In this document: piece by piece, positions 25,742-36,600 of the stretch
Layout: every line of letters begins with the position of its first letter
How positions within the stretch are numbered: position 1 is the first letter of the stretch
NCBI RefSeq assembly: GCF_021155775.2
Contig: NC_060232.1
Location: forward strand, 35,517,089 to 35,581,088
Origin: Neodiprion pinetum
Taxonomy: Eukaryota > Arthropoda > Insecta > Hymenoptera > Diprionidae
DNA length: 64,000 bases
Direction: 5' to 3'
Position numbers and translations under genes: made by a program
Notes under the pieces: generated by a model
The model's input: the letters and a program-made list of their open reading frames with translations, nothing else
What the model was told of the DNA's origin: nothing
Database searches by the model: none

Positions 25742-26839
25742 CCACCGTTTTCATAATTTATTTTCTTGTTGTCGAAGGAAGAATTGCGGATAAGAGAATA
25801 CTTTTGCCGAAATTAATGGCTCGCTCGTTAGGCTGAATCTTATTATTAAATCTGATAAACATAAACGACCGCAATTCCGGTGGCTTAAACGTTATTAAGA
25901 CGAACGAAGGACGTCTCTGACTGGAGTTTAACGACGAATAAACCTGCAGATACGATCAGAACGCGACGAATGTTTTACGTTAGGTACGAGCTGCGATATT
26001 CAGATTATCATGTAGTGGAACTGATATTTCTTTGGAGTGATTCATCTCTCTATCTGTGTTTACGTTAAATCGTGTATAACCAAAAAGATTACGTGAACAT
26101 ATTTTACTCCAATTCTTTCAACACTTGACTGCGAATTTAAATTAACATCGTATATTACAGAGCAGTAATTAATGCTCCAAATTATTTTATTTGAAAACAG
26201 TCGTTAATTGAGTTTGCGGTTCAAGTAAACATGTATCGCGGCTTTCGGGTGATTTACGTTCAACTTTAAAGTGACTCAAGAAGATCGTACAATTTTGAAA
26301 CGATGAATAAAGATCCGCATTGCAGCGACTGGTTATAACTAAATAACACAATATCTCGGTCCAATATATATATATACATACATACATGTGTGTACACATA
26401 CCTGTATGTCGGAGTCAATGGAGACTCGTTCGTCCCATCGTTCGTAACGCCGTCCATATTATCGCGGAATCAACGAATTCACAATATCCGGGATCAAGAC
26501 CGATTTGTCCGGAGGCTCGGCTCCGACTGCCGTTTCTCTCCGCTCCCGTAATCGGTACCCCTCTTGTTTATCAACAAGTTTCCCTTAATCCCGTGATTGC
26601 GACTACGTTTGGTGTTTATGAATAGAAAGTGTTCTTCCTCTTGAGCACAACTGTAAGAATGTCTGCAAGTGTGTTTACATTTTGGAATCTTACGCTTCTG
26701 ATGCGAAGCCCGTAAGACAGCCAATGACCGTCTAATAATTGAAATGCGGATATGCATTATCAATATTTAACATTAATCACGAGGCCTTTTCATTGTTGAA
26801 GATATAAATTTGAAAAACTGGTAAATTCGAAAAATTAAC

Positions 26840-26911
26840 GACGGAGCCAGGAATCGAACCTGGTATCTAGCGATGCTTTACCGGAGCCTTACTCCACTAG
26901 ACCACCTAGCC
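26840..26911 (-). ncRNA. tRNA-like unit: pseudo-tRNA or SINE head
   Basis: On the minus strand the sequence has a matching RNA polymerase III A box (TGGTCTAGTGG) and a perfect B box (GGTTCGATTCC). The T arm is perfect (CCAGG/CCTGG around a 7-base loop) and a 4-bp D stem can form (GTCT/AGGC). A TTTTT terminator follows six bases after the 3' end (26830-26834). The acceptor arms do not pair well (GGCTAGG against CTCCGTC has two mismatches and two wobbles). The anticodon arm folds only with four pairs and a 5-base loop, so no anticodon can be read. It is therefore not a normal tRNA gene. It may be a decayed tRNA or a tRNA-derived short element that is still able to recruit Pol III. Confidence 0.6.
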
Positions 26912-27669
26912 GTTTGGTGTTTATCCCGTAACACCCAATTCCGTATATAGCCCTGCGCATAATAAATCAACTCACAACGGATAACTCCAAGATAATACGG
27001 TGTAACGTCAAAGAAGCAGGTACAGCTTTTACTCCGACATATATTTGCAAGACTTTGTACGAGGAAATGAAAAAAGGAGGAAACAACTGATCGTGAAGAT
27101 AAAAAAAAAAAAACAAATTAAAAAATGTTCAGCCGCACCGAATCCCCGCATCCGTGTATATAATATGGTAAAAAAGAAAATTTCGGCAGTGAGTTGTAGA
27201 AGCCAAGCTGGTTATATTCTTAAGGCAAGGACCCCGGCATGTAATGTGACTATTGGTCTGATTTATGGGAATATTTAGTACGTATTTATAGCTAATGGTT
27301 AGGCTTCGAGCGGTGTTCGCGATTCTCGTACAACTCTCGAACAACCCGTCCGAGCGACCGGTACACAAAAATCGCGCGGGACCACCGCTTGGCCGAATCT
27401 CATTGTGTGTACCTACCTACGTACGAATCAGAATCCTTCGAACTCGTTTATGAAATACCCAACGACTGTTCGGGCAAGGGCTTAACGTCCGTTCCCTTTG
27501 AACGATACAGGAAAGGAGTGCTCGCTCCGCCGTGAAACCAAATAATTCTTCCGTTTCGAGGTGAAAATATTTTTTTATATTACGACAAAAGCATTGCATT
27601 TACAGAAATCTCAGATTATATTTTACGACGCTTGCACATTTTTAAAAGTGCAAGATAGTATTTTTACGG

Positions 27670-28200
27670 AGCGCGATTGGAGGTCCGAATTTTAAAAGTT
27701 CCGAAAGCGCCTAGTTTCGAATTAATTTGTGGCGAAACTTTAAATACAGAAATCAAACTCTTACGATACAACAAATTTTCGAAAAGTAAAGTTCCGACAG
27801 AGCAAAATTCCGAAAACAAAGTTGAGATAGAGTAAGATTCCGAAAGTTGAAATATACTCACGCAGCGCAGTTTACTCTACGAATGGGTGTAAAAAATCAG
27901 AATTACCAGGATTCCGAACGTAAAAATATCGAAAATCCAAAACAAAGAAAGATCAAAGTGGTGAAATTTCACCAAGCCAGAAATTCATAGAACCGAAAAT
28001 CTTCGATCATTCAGAATCTCGATGTTGCAGATTTTAAAATTTTCTCATTTTCGCACTTTCGAAACCTTAACGTTTCGTCAAAGTTTGATCTCTTTGCTTC
28101 AACCGTCTCCACCAAAAAATTCGAAATTTGTCACTTTCAAAACTTATTAAATTCGGAATTTCAACTCCGCCTAATTCTTACCTCTTAAGAATTACAGACG
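27670..28200. repeat. Degenerate short-motif repeat region (TTCCGAAA-type)
   Basis: Variants of a motif like ATTCCGAAA(A/G)..AAAGTT recur at irregular spacing (for example near 27698, 27792, 27810, 27837 and 27911) in A-rich sequence, and the complement appears further on. It looks like an old decayed tandem array. The period cannot be fixed by eye. Confidence 0.35.
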
Positions 28201-28448
28201 AAGTTTTCGATGCTGGAATAAAATCTTAGGATGAAATTTGTCTCCGCGAATTAAGTGGGTATATGTATAATATGGCTAAAGGAGAACCGCGTCGATTTGC
28301 GTAGCTTTTTTAAATACAACGCGATAAGGTATATTTTCGCGACGGTAGCAGCGGCCGCTGCATCCCGAATCGTGTATATAACCGGTAAATCGATTCTCCC
28401 GTAATCTTGGACGCGGTCGGGTTTAAAACCAACTCACTCGATACGCGT

Positions 28449-28483
28449 TGTATATATACGTATATATTATATATAATATATAT
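28449..28483. repeat. TA-rich palindromic string
   Basis: Alternating TA tracts are arranged so that both strands read nearly the same and could form a cruciform or hairpin. No adjacent gene or transposon end explains it. Confidence 0.6.
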
Positions 28484-29220
28484 GTACACACTCGGGCACG
28501 GGTATAATGCATGCCCGCGGTATGGATCCATTATGCAGATCCGGCAAATATAAGATATCCTTAGGGTTAGTTCGTCCTATGTATATATATATGTTATAAT
28601 CGTACATACCGCGCAGGGCATGCATGTGCGTATATGTAGGTACACGTCGATCGAACGAGCGGGTATGTAATCGCGAAGTGGGTGGCCCAAACACGGTAGT
28701 TCTTTGCTACCGACGTACCAACGAACGAACGAGCTCTCTGACCATATTATACCTTCGTCCATGTATAATTATCCTGTCGATGACTCAGAGGCGACGATGA
28801 ATACAATATAAGAAACCTGCATTTCTACCTATCATCGTGCAGTCAGAGACGAACGTTTTAATTGGCATTATTTTGCATCGCGACTGTTGCCCGTAAGATT
28901 TTTTCTATATAATGCTACAAATCACGTTTACACATGCATGTAAGTATTAACGTGTTGTGATTTTACGACAATAAATTTCGTCAAATAATACCACAGAACA
29001 ATCAGCTAAGTGCTGAAAGATTTGAAACACTAAGCACAGCGATTTTAGCTCTAATTGAACGACGTTATTGTCATGTATTCCTATGTATACAATGCCAACC
29101 ACTCAACAATCGCAATTTGTTGATCCTGGTCGTTCGGTTTTTTTCTGATTCAAAAGGTTATCTGAAGCATGTATATTGGTTTGATGGTACAAAACATGAC
29201 GTTTTCAATAATCAAACACG

Positions 29221-29650
29221 CAAACTTGAAAATTAGTCCTGAAGGTTAAAAATAATCAGGTCAAGGACCTGGATAGCCAGAACTACGGAGCGCATTTCCT
29301 GGATATCAAAATCCACCAGGTGGAGGACCTGGGCAGCCAAATTTATGGAAAATTAGTCCGGAAGGTCGAAAGTCACCAGGTCAAGGACCTGGACAGCCAG
29401 AACTACGTAGCGCTTGTCCTGGAAGTCGAGTTTCACCAGGTAACCGACCTGGAGCGCAGGAACTAAGGCGCGCTTTCCTTGGATGTCAAGATCCACCAGG
29501 TGGAGGACCTGGACAGCCAGAACTACGAAAAATTAGTCCTGAAGGTCAAAAGTTACCAGGTCAAGGACCTGGACAGCCAGAACTACAGAGCGCTTGTCCT
29601 GGAAGTCGAGTTACACCAGGAAGCGGACCCGGAGCGCAGGATCCAGGAGA
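29221..29650 (+). repeat. 60-bp minisatellite, seven units, open in two frames
   Basis: Seven tandem units of exactly 60 bases lie at 29221-29640, sharing the core CAGGT-AAGGACCTGGA-AGCCAGAACTA; part of an eighth follows. Units fall into three types in the order A-B-A-C-B-A-C, so B-A-C (180 bp) occurs twice in a row (29281-29460 and 29461-29640). Because 60 is a multiple of three, frames persist across units. One frame is open from 29277 to a TGA at 29766 (163 codons) and encodes Pro/Gly-rich 20-residue repeats with PGQGPGQPELR. Another is open from 29230 to 29727 except for one TAA at 29464, and encodes repeats with HQV-DLDSQNY and LVL-V. Neither frame starts with ATG, and no splice sites were pinned down. 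It may be non-coding, or an old coding repeat. Confidence 0.9.
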
Positions 29651-29815
29651 TAGAGAACCCGGTACTCGAAATCTGCGGAGCGCGATTCTCATACGTCCGC
29701 TCTACTGCGCGGTTATTTCCAGACTGAGGGATTCGGCTAGCCGATTTTCGGTTACTATAGATCGATGAGGTCAAGAGAAAAAAAATTTTGGGTAACGTCA
29801 CTTTCTGAACATCCG

Positions 29816-29834
29816 AACATCCGAACATCCAAAC
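29816..29834. repeat. Short tandem repeat, 9-base unit
   Basis: Three near-perfect copies of GAACATCC plus one base lie in a row, next to the heptamer repeat. Confidence 0.75.
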
Positions 29835-29857
29835 TTTGGTTTCGAACTTTAATACTA

Positions 29858-29910
29858 TGTATGATGTATAATGTATGATGTATGATGTACGACATATGAT
29901 GTATGATGAT
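29858..29910. repeat. (GTATGAT)n heptamer repeat
   Basis: About seven copies of a 7-base unit, mostly GTATGAT with a few changes. It lies about 200 bases after the 60-bp minisatellite, so this spot has collected several kinds of tandem repeat. Confidence 0.8.
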
Positions 29911-30656
29911 TTAGCATCGAATTTGCATACCGATGATAAGCGATCAATTTATTATGTCGCTTCCATGCAATTGGTAATGGTCAGATAAATTTCGTTGAAA
30001 TAGACCGGAAAATTCCTACATTACACGTGTTTCGTGATGGTTGAAAACTTCACGTCAATCAAAAAAGCTCCAAGTTTCCCCGACGAGTTTCTTTAAATAA
30101 TCGATTACTACCAATTAAGTCACTCATTACCGAGAAAAAAAAAACAATGTCCAAATTCAATTTTCTGTCTAAATCCAAGTAGACTAATTAAAAACGAGCA
30201 ATAAGAAAATCGCAATGTTTTTTCCCACGTAGCTAGACCCGTTTTCTCGTTATCGGTGGTTCGGTTTGGAACAAAGCTGATCGAATCGACGCTCGGCGTT
30301 CGGTCGCGGTAAGCCGCGAGATCGCAGTAGAGGGTGTACCTCGATCGGAGGTACGTACCTACGTAACGTCGTCCTTATGGCGGCTGGGAATTCGATTCTG
30401 GTTTGGAGCAGGCAGTACAGGTAGGCACAGTGTGCACGCACAGTGAAATAAATGCGAGAAATCGTACAACTCGAAGTGTATATTTCATTGAACGCCTTCG
30501 CGCCGTGAAAGCGCTTGTCCGGGTTTAAACCTTCCGCGAGTAAAGATACTTGCACCGCGTACAACCTTCAGCAACGCTCCGTTGCCGAGTAGGTGCATAC
30601 CTACGCGAAGCAAGACTTACGAGCCCGAGGCTTGCAGGGCTTGGAGCTTCGCTGAA

Positions 30657-30672
30657 ATCGATCGATCGATCG
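30657..30672. repeat. (ATCG)4 microsatellite
   Basis: Four perfect units of a self-complementary tetramer. Confidence 0.85.
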
Positions 30673-33600
30673 AGACACGCACGATACACTCGCGTTTGTA
30701 TCCCTCGACGGGCATCGGTGAGGAATAAAGGCCCGCCAGTGTGCGTGCGACGAATCGCCTCCATGGGGTCTATGATATGATAATGGGGAAACTGTTATGC
30801 CGTAGCTCGGACTTAAATTATGCATGTTGGTTCTCGTATGATAATTTGGCGAGACAAAGCCACATTGTCGGTACATAAATTGAATCGCTTGCTCTTCGCC
30901 CTTCTTCTTCCCTCGAGAGATGCTTCGGGAGAACGAACTGCGCCGAGGAAGAGACACGGCTCCGGGACGCCCACATCTACACGCATGCCAAGGCATGGCG
31001 CTTAAGCGCTTTTCAGAAAGTAAAATAGGGATACTTTATGGTGTGTTAAGGGGGTGCCCTGCTCGATTTCGACCTTGACGTGTGTATCTCGAAGTATCCA
31101 ATTCCGTGTAGTATCTAAAACGCGGAATTCTACTCGCAATTTTGAACAAAAACATTCCACAGCATTTTCATCTGACGCAGAATTAAGAAAATTGCACGGA
31201 TTCTACCAAATTGCGATAGTAAATTCGAAAATCAGTTTCAGGAAGTTAATACAGTATTAGAAACGTTTAACTTGAAACACCACTCAATGTGTTGAGAATT
31301 CGCGAAATTTCTATGCCTACACTCGATGCGAAATATACCGTGTGAAAATAGTTATGAGAACGGTGTGGATGAATGTAAAAAATGAAATGGATTCTAAAGA
31401 TGGCAATCTTGAAAGAACGTGTCGATAAGAATTGGTGATTTATTCATTTTAATTTTATACTCGGTTACGTTCCCCTGCAGCTGATCGAGTAGCAATAACA
31501 CCTCTTTGAATTTTAGCAACGGTTTTCATTTCAAAATATCCACCTAATTACGCGACAAAAAAGACGTTCGTTTGTATCTGTGCAAAAGCTGATCCTGGAG
31601 CGTTCCCACGCGGCGATAAAATACTTATTAAAATTTTCTTGAAATTCAGTTTCGCTTCCGTAGCGCACACATGAGCGTTGAAATTGTTAAATTCGCAATA
31701 TTCGCTAATCCGAAGTTACGACCATCCGACATAATCGCGAGTCGAATTATCGCGGACCGTAGCTGAACCACCCACGCGAGAGACGCGTGTGTAACGATCC
31801 GAAAACCGCGTCGCGTTTCGAGCAATGATCGAATCGATCGAGAGGATCCTGGAAGAAAGCCCAGCCCGTAACCTTGCAGCTCGCCGACTCAAGACGAGTT
31901 CGTAAATAATTTCGAAAGACCGGCAGTAAGGTGGCTAGAATGTATCTGACGCATGGCCATTCGAGTTTCGAAAATGTATTTTATCGTGAAGAACAAAGAG
32001 CGAAATCTCCGACAGACTCGATAATAAATATCTCGAGGAAGACACGGAAATTATGTTTTCTCGACAAATTATGTGTAAAGCACCGGGACGCGACCGCGTC
32101 GGGCAAAAATCGTAAAATTATACTTTCAAATATTTTTTTTTCTTCCTCATCTTTTCCGGTAAAAGGCTTGTCGATGTCGTTATTCCCCGTTTTTGTTCGC
32201 TGCTCATCCCTCCTCCCCTCTCTCTCTCTCCTTCTTCCTCCTATCCAGGTCCGCCTATCTAGTCGTCATAACTCTGAACCAAACCCCGAAGGATGCTTTG
32301 CTAGAGTTGCGGAGGAGGGATCAGCCGCCTGCAGCTCCGGGCGTTTCGAGTATCCGCTCGAAGACAAATGTCTGATTTACATAATTTGTGTGTTAACATT
32401 TAGCCCGACCCAGCCGAACGTAACCTCGCACAACAACTATACCAATATATGCGATACGGTGCGAGACACCGCGGCGTGATTGCACAGGTCAGGATAGCCG
32501 AAGGTCCAAATTGAAGGAGCGATCCTTTTTTCCCCGCTGTGCTCACCGCCGGCGTGATTAATCGCCACCTTTCCATCCAGCTTTTTATGCCTCGTACTCG
32601 ACCGAATTCTACGGTGTTAACAACGTCGCCTCCGATGCATAATTATGCCTTGTTCAAGCGTCTAATGCGTGTTTTAGTCGGGTAAAGGGAACCAGTTTCG
32701 TCGAAAGGCGTCGAGTCAGCTTAAACACGACGATTCATTCGACGATTGTATCAAGATGTTCAACCTGACTCGATAAAACGAGGCGAAGAATCGAACGTTT
32801 TTTAGAACGGCGATTAGACCATCGTCTGGGATTTTGAAATTATTGAATTTCCGCTTACTTACTCCTCGACGATCGGAGTTTCCTTTCCTAAAAACGAGAG
32901 TCGATATCGGGGGTTGCGGAGCCTTGTGGGTGGTCAGGACGAGGCGCGAGTCGGTCACGAAAATCCGGTACAAGACTGAAAGTTGTCAAGCGTCAGCGTC
33001 GCCGGACAATAGCAACAAATCCTCGGTATTACGAGGAGACATTTCTCGCTATCTTCGAGCGAGTCGGAGACAAACTCGAGTATACGTGTGTATAGCCGAG
33101 ACAGGACGCGAGGCTCCTTCCCCGAGAGTTAACTGATCCTGGCGACCACTGTTTGTACTCAGCTGAGACTAATTAAAAGGATCCTCTCCCCGCAACGGGG
33201 CTCGACGGATCAGATAAGATCGGCATTGACGCCAGGAGGTGTATCGGCGCCTTTTTCGTCCCACGTCTCGGGAGCTGCGAGTCCGAAACGGAAGACTCGC
33301 GACACCTCGGATTTCTCACTTACGCATATTTTTCGCGACATTTTCCGTCAACTTTTAATCCGTAATCGATCGAGGTAGAAGCTTCAACGGAGTGTAGTTT
33401 TCAATTGTACAGAGTCGTGTCGACGTTTGCTTGATCTTTGTTTTTTCACTCCTTGAACCTCCCGCAGGTCTCAGCCGCAGCTGGTAGTCGAGGTTTTATT
33501 ACCTCTCGAGAACTACACTTTGTCGAATGATGGCTAAGACTTTCCGTCAGGAACACAATGTTACAGTCAATACGGTAAACGCTTCGAGCCACCGCTGTTG

Positions 33601-36600
33601 CTCAACTCGAAAGTATGATCTTCTAGACGAATATACGCGTAACCTACAGGCCGCAGTGAGTCATTTGCAATAAACACACGTTGACGGCGTGAATTACCTA
33701 CACAGCATTCCTCGTCGATGTTCTATGGAAAGTTGCGGTGCGAAGAAACATGGACGATAAATCAAACGCTGATGAGGTGTTTGAATTACTCGTTGTCCGG
33801 ACCTTCTCACAACTCAAACGAAACGTTGACAAATTGAGTTTGGAGCTTGGAAGTAAATGAAGAAAAAGCAGAACTCTCCAACTTCAATATTGCGGATATC
33901 CAGAAGCACCAAATTCCAACTCTCGGCTGGAACGTGAACTGCTGGGGGATCATTCATACGTATAGTATCTAAGTAAGCGGTACGGAGCAGCGGTGAAAAA
34001 GCTTGCGGGATTGGCGAGGCTGGCCTGTGTAGGCTTGTTGCGCATGCCTACTTTGCATCGCATACGTTACGCGATACGCGTATAGATAAGGATTAAAGAT
34101 GTACTAAGTGGCCGGAGATCCGCATAACGTGGGTCAGCCTCATCGGGATAATTTAATAGCCGGTGTGCAGCTCGCGTAAAGCGTAACACTTTACCACCAC
34201 GAGCACGTATATGCGTCGTAAGGCGAACTTAGTACGTACCTGCGGTTATACGCTCGTTCGAACGCGGTATTTATCCTATACATTAACGCGTATCACTGAG
34301 CTACAGAGCTGTTGAAATATCGCGAATGTTGCAGGAGGTGCAGGATGTCCATCCATCCGTTGCGTCACCCTCGGGCGTTTCGCAGCTAAATCACATTCGC
34401 GTTAACAACAATTTTCAACGCTAAAAGTTATCCCGACAAGTAGCGTAGAGTCCGACAGCAGTGGCTACCGGTTGTAAACCTTATCGTAGGTTTGACGGAG
34501 AAACTTTGCGCTCTTTCACATTCGCCGACGATGTAAGTTAGCCTCGTGATGGATCATCCGTGGGTACCTCGATCCTGTGTACGACATGCGCGCTATTCTG
34601 CAGTTGGTGACTGGAAGGGGAGAAGAAACCTCGCACCGAGATACAGTCGAGGAGAGTTATTTCCCGGTCGGGAGAAACCGACTGGGAGGTCTGGTAGCTT
34701 ACGTATCTGAGGTCCAGATCTTCGGGGGATTTTTTCTCTCGTTGTCCGCGGCGAGCCGCTGCAATGCAACCTGAGGACGAATGCTCGCATGGATAGTCGT
34801 CGCTCCTCGACGTTGGGTTTGCGCCGACTGTAACGTAACGATCGCCGCCGATTCCGCGCGCTGAGATATTAACTCCCTTGCTCGTCTACCCTATTCGGGA
34901 TTCGAATTTTCTACCGGAAAAACTTTCAACTCGAGGCTTCAGCCGTCAGCCACCTTGACAAGCGTGGCGAAGCCGGAATCCTCTACGCTGTTTTATCGTG
35001 ACGAATCATCCCCGACGCTACGACCGAAACGACAGGGCTGTTTCACCACCGAAAATCTTTCGGTCGGACTAGAATACTCGCGTTACGGGCACAATGACGA
35101 CCATAAATATTCAGGTTCCTTTACACGTGTCTCGAGAACGACGCGATTCGTGGACAGCGTCATCTTCTTCTTCGGGAATAATGCTGGAGAAAATCGGAAT
35201 CTACGTTTCTTCGCGATTGACGTGGAACGCCCAAAAGCTGTTACCAATGGTTCATTATTACGAATGACAATTTCCTTCTGGTAGATTCTTCTTGTTCTTC
35301 TCTTCAACAGCAGCGCCGATTTTCGAAGGACGATCACCGGGACACCGAAGCGAATCTTCGTATACGATTGCCACTGTCTAGACCGACGGTCAAGCAGCTA
35401 CACAGAGCGCAAATCACCGCGTGTGAAATTTGATTTCACAGCCTGTCCATGTTCAGCTGTTCGGTGAGTCGTCAGGTGACGGTAAACCCTGGCCAACGTC
35501 TACGTCTAATCGCAAATCTGGTTTTCTCGACCGGGATTGTCAGGCGGAATGCTACCGTGTGAATCACCGCGTTATGCGATGGGTTTCGAGTTCCCATTGC
35601 GGCCGGATCGGCTCGAGGTTGGGTTGGGTTTGTCCGAGGCAGGCCATGAGGCACCTTTCTACTCGTCATTCCCGATCATCGGCGGACCTGTAAGATATCG
35701 GTGGCAACAAAACACCCGATCGACTCGCAGACGTTGATCTCGCGAGTCCGGCCGGTTGTTGGTGAGTTTTATTTTCACGAGGTACAACGCGTCGAATGTG
35801 GGTGTACAGGATACCATAATCGTGATTTTGTCACTATACGATATTACCGGACTTTGCTTGTAGTCCCATACGCGGTCCGGGTGATTAAAAAGTTTTACCA
35901 CTCGGTGGGCGCGTGTACAAAAAATTTCGTTAGGGAATTAAACGCGCGCGCTTGATCGTTTACGCCGGCTGAAAATGTTGCGCTAACGGCTATCACCGTT
36001 TACGAAATTACCACGTCTGCTAGTACGCGTTATGCCTGACCCGAGCCTCCGCCTCGTTTGTGGCTCGGAACTATTATCGTAAAAACGATTTTACTTATTA
36101 CGTCTTACAAAAATTCAACTGTTAACATCGCGTATCCTGCAACTGCAACGCAAGTTAGTAGCAATTAGAGAAGAGTAGCTGTAACCAGCCGGTTATAATC
36201 GTTCTTAAAATGGCGGAGCCGGCGTAATTACAGCCGGGATCCTGATCACGCTTCCTCGGCTCTCGCGAATCCCTGAAACTCGAACTCCTCTCGGTCGGTT
36301 GTAAAATCGCCTTAATCGCAGATAATAAAACGCTGCTTTAGTTAGTTACCCGGTAATGAAAAGTTTTAATTAGCCTCGCACGATCCTCCGGACTCCGGCG
36401 ACGACGCACCTACGATTTGGCCATCTCATCTGTGCCCACGGTGATTTCACCATTATACCTACTCCGTGCCTCCGACGTCCAGTCTGTAATTATTTGTTAT
36501 ATACCTACCGATCCCCGCTGCCACCGTGGCAAAATCCTCGCGAATGCCGCAGCGCGTTTTTGGCTCGTTTTCGCATTCCTTCCCCTGCACGCCAGTCGAA

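Larger units (their letters stand above)
25408..29220. other. Intron 1, middle part: no protein gene recognised
   Basis: It contains a run of 25 T (25717-25741), the tRNA-like unit at 26840-26911, a stretch of degenerate short repeats (27.67-28.2 kb) and TA-rich palindromic strings near 28.45-28.49 kb. No open frame here looks like a conserved protein. Confidence 0.55.

Noticed and set aside
31931..32479. 182-codon plus-strand open frame
   Set aside because: No conserved motif. It spans T-rich and CT-rich low-complexity sequence.
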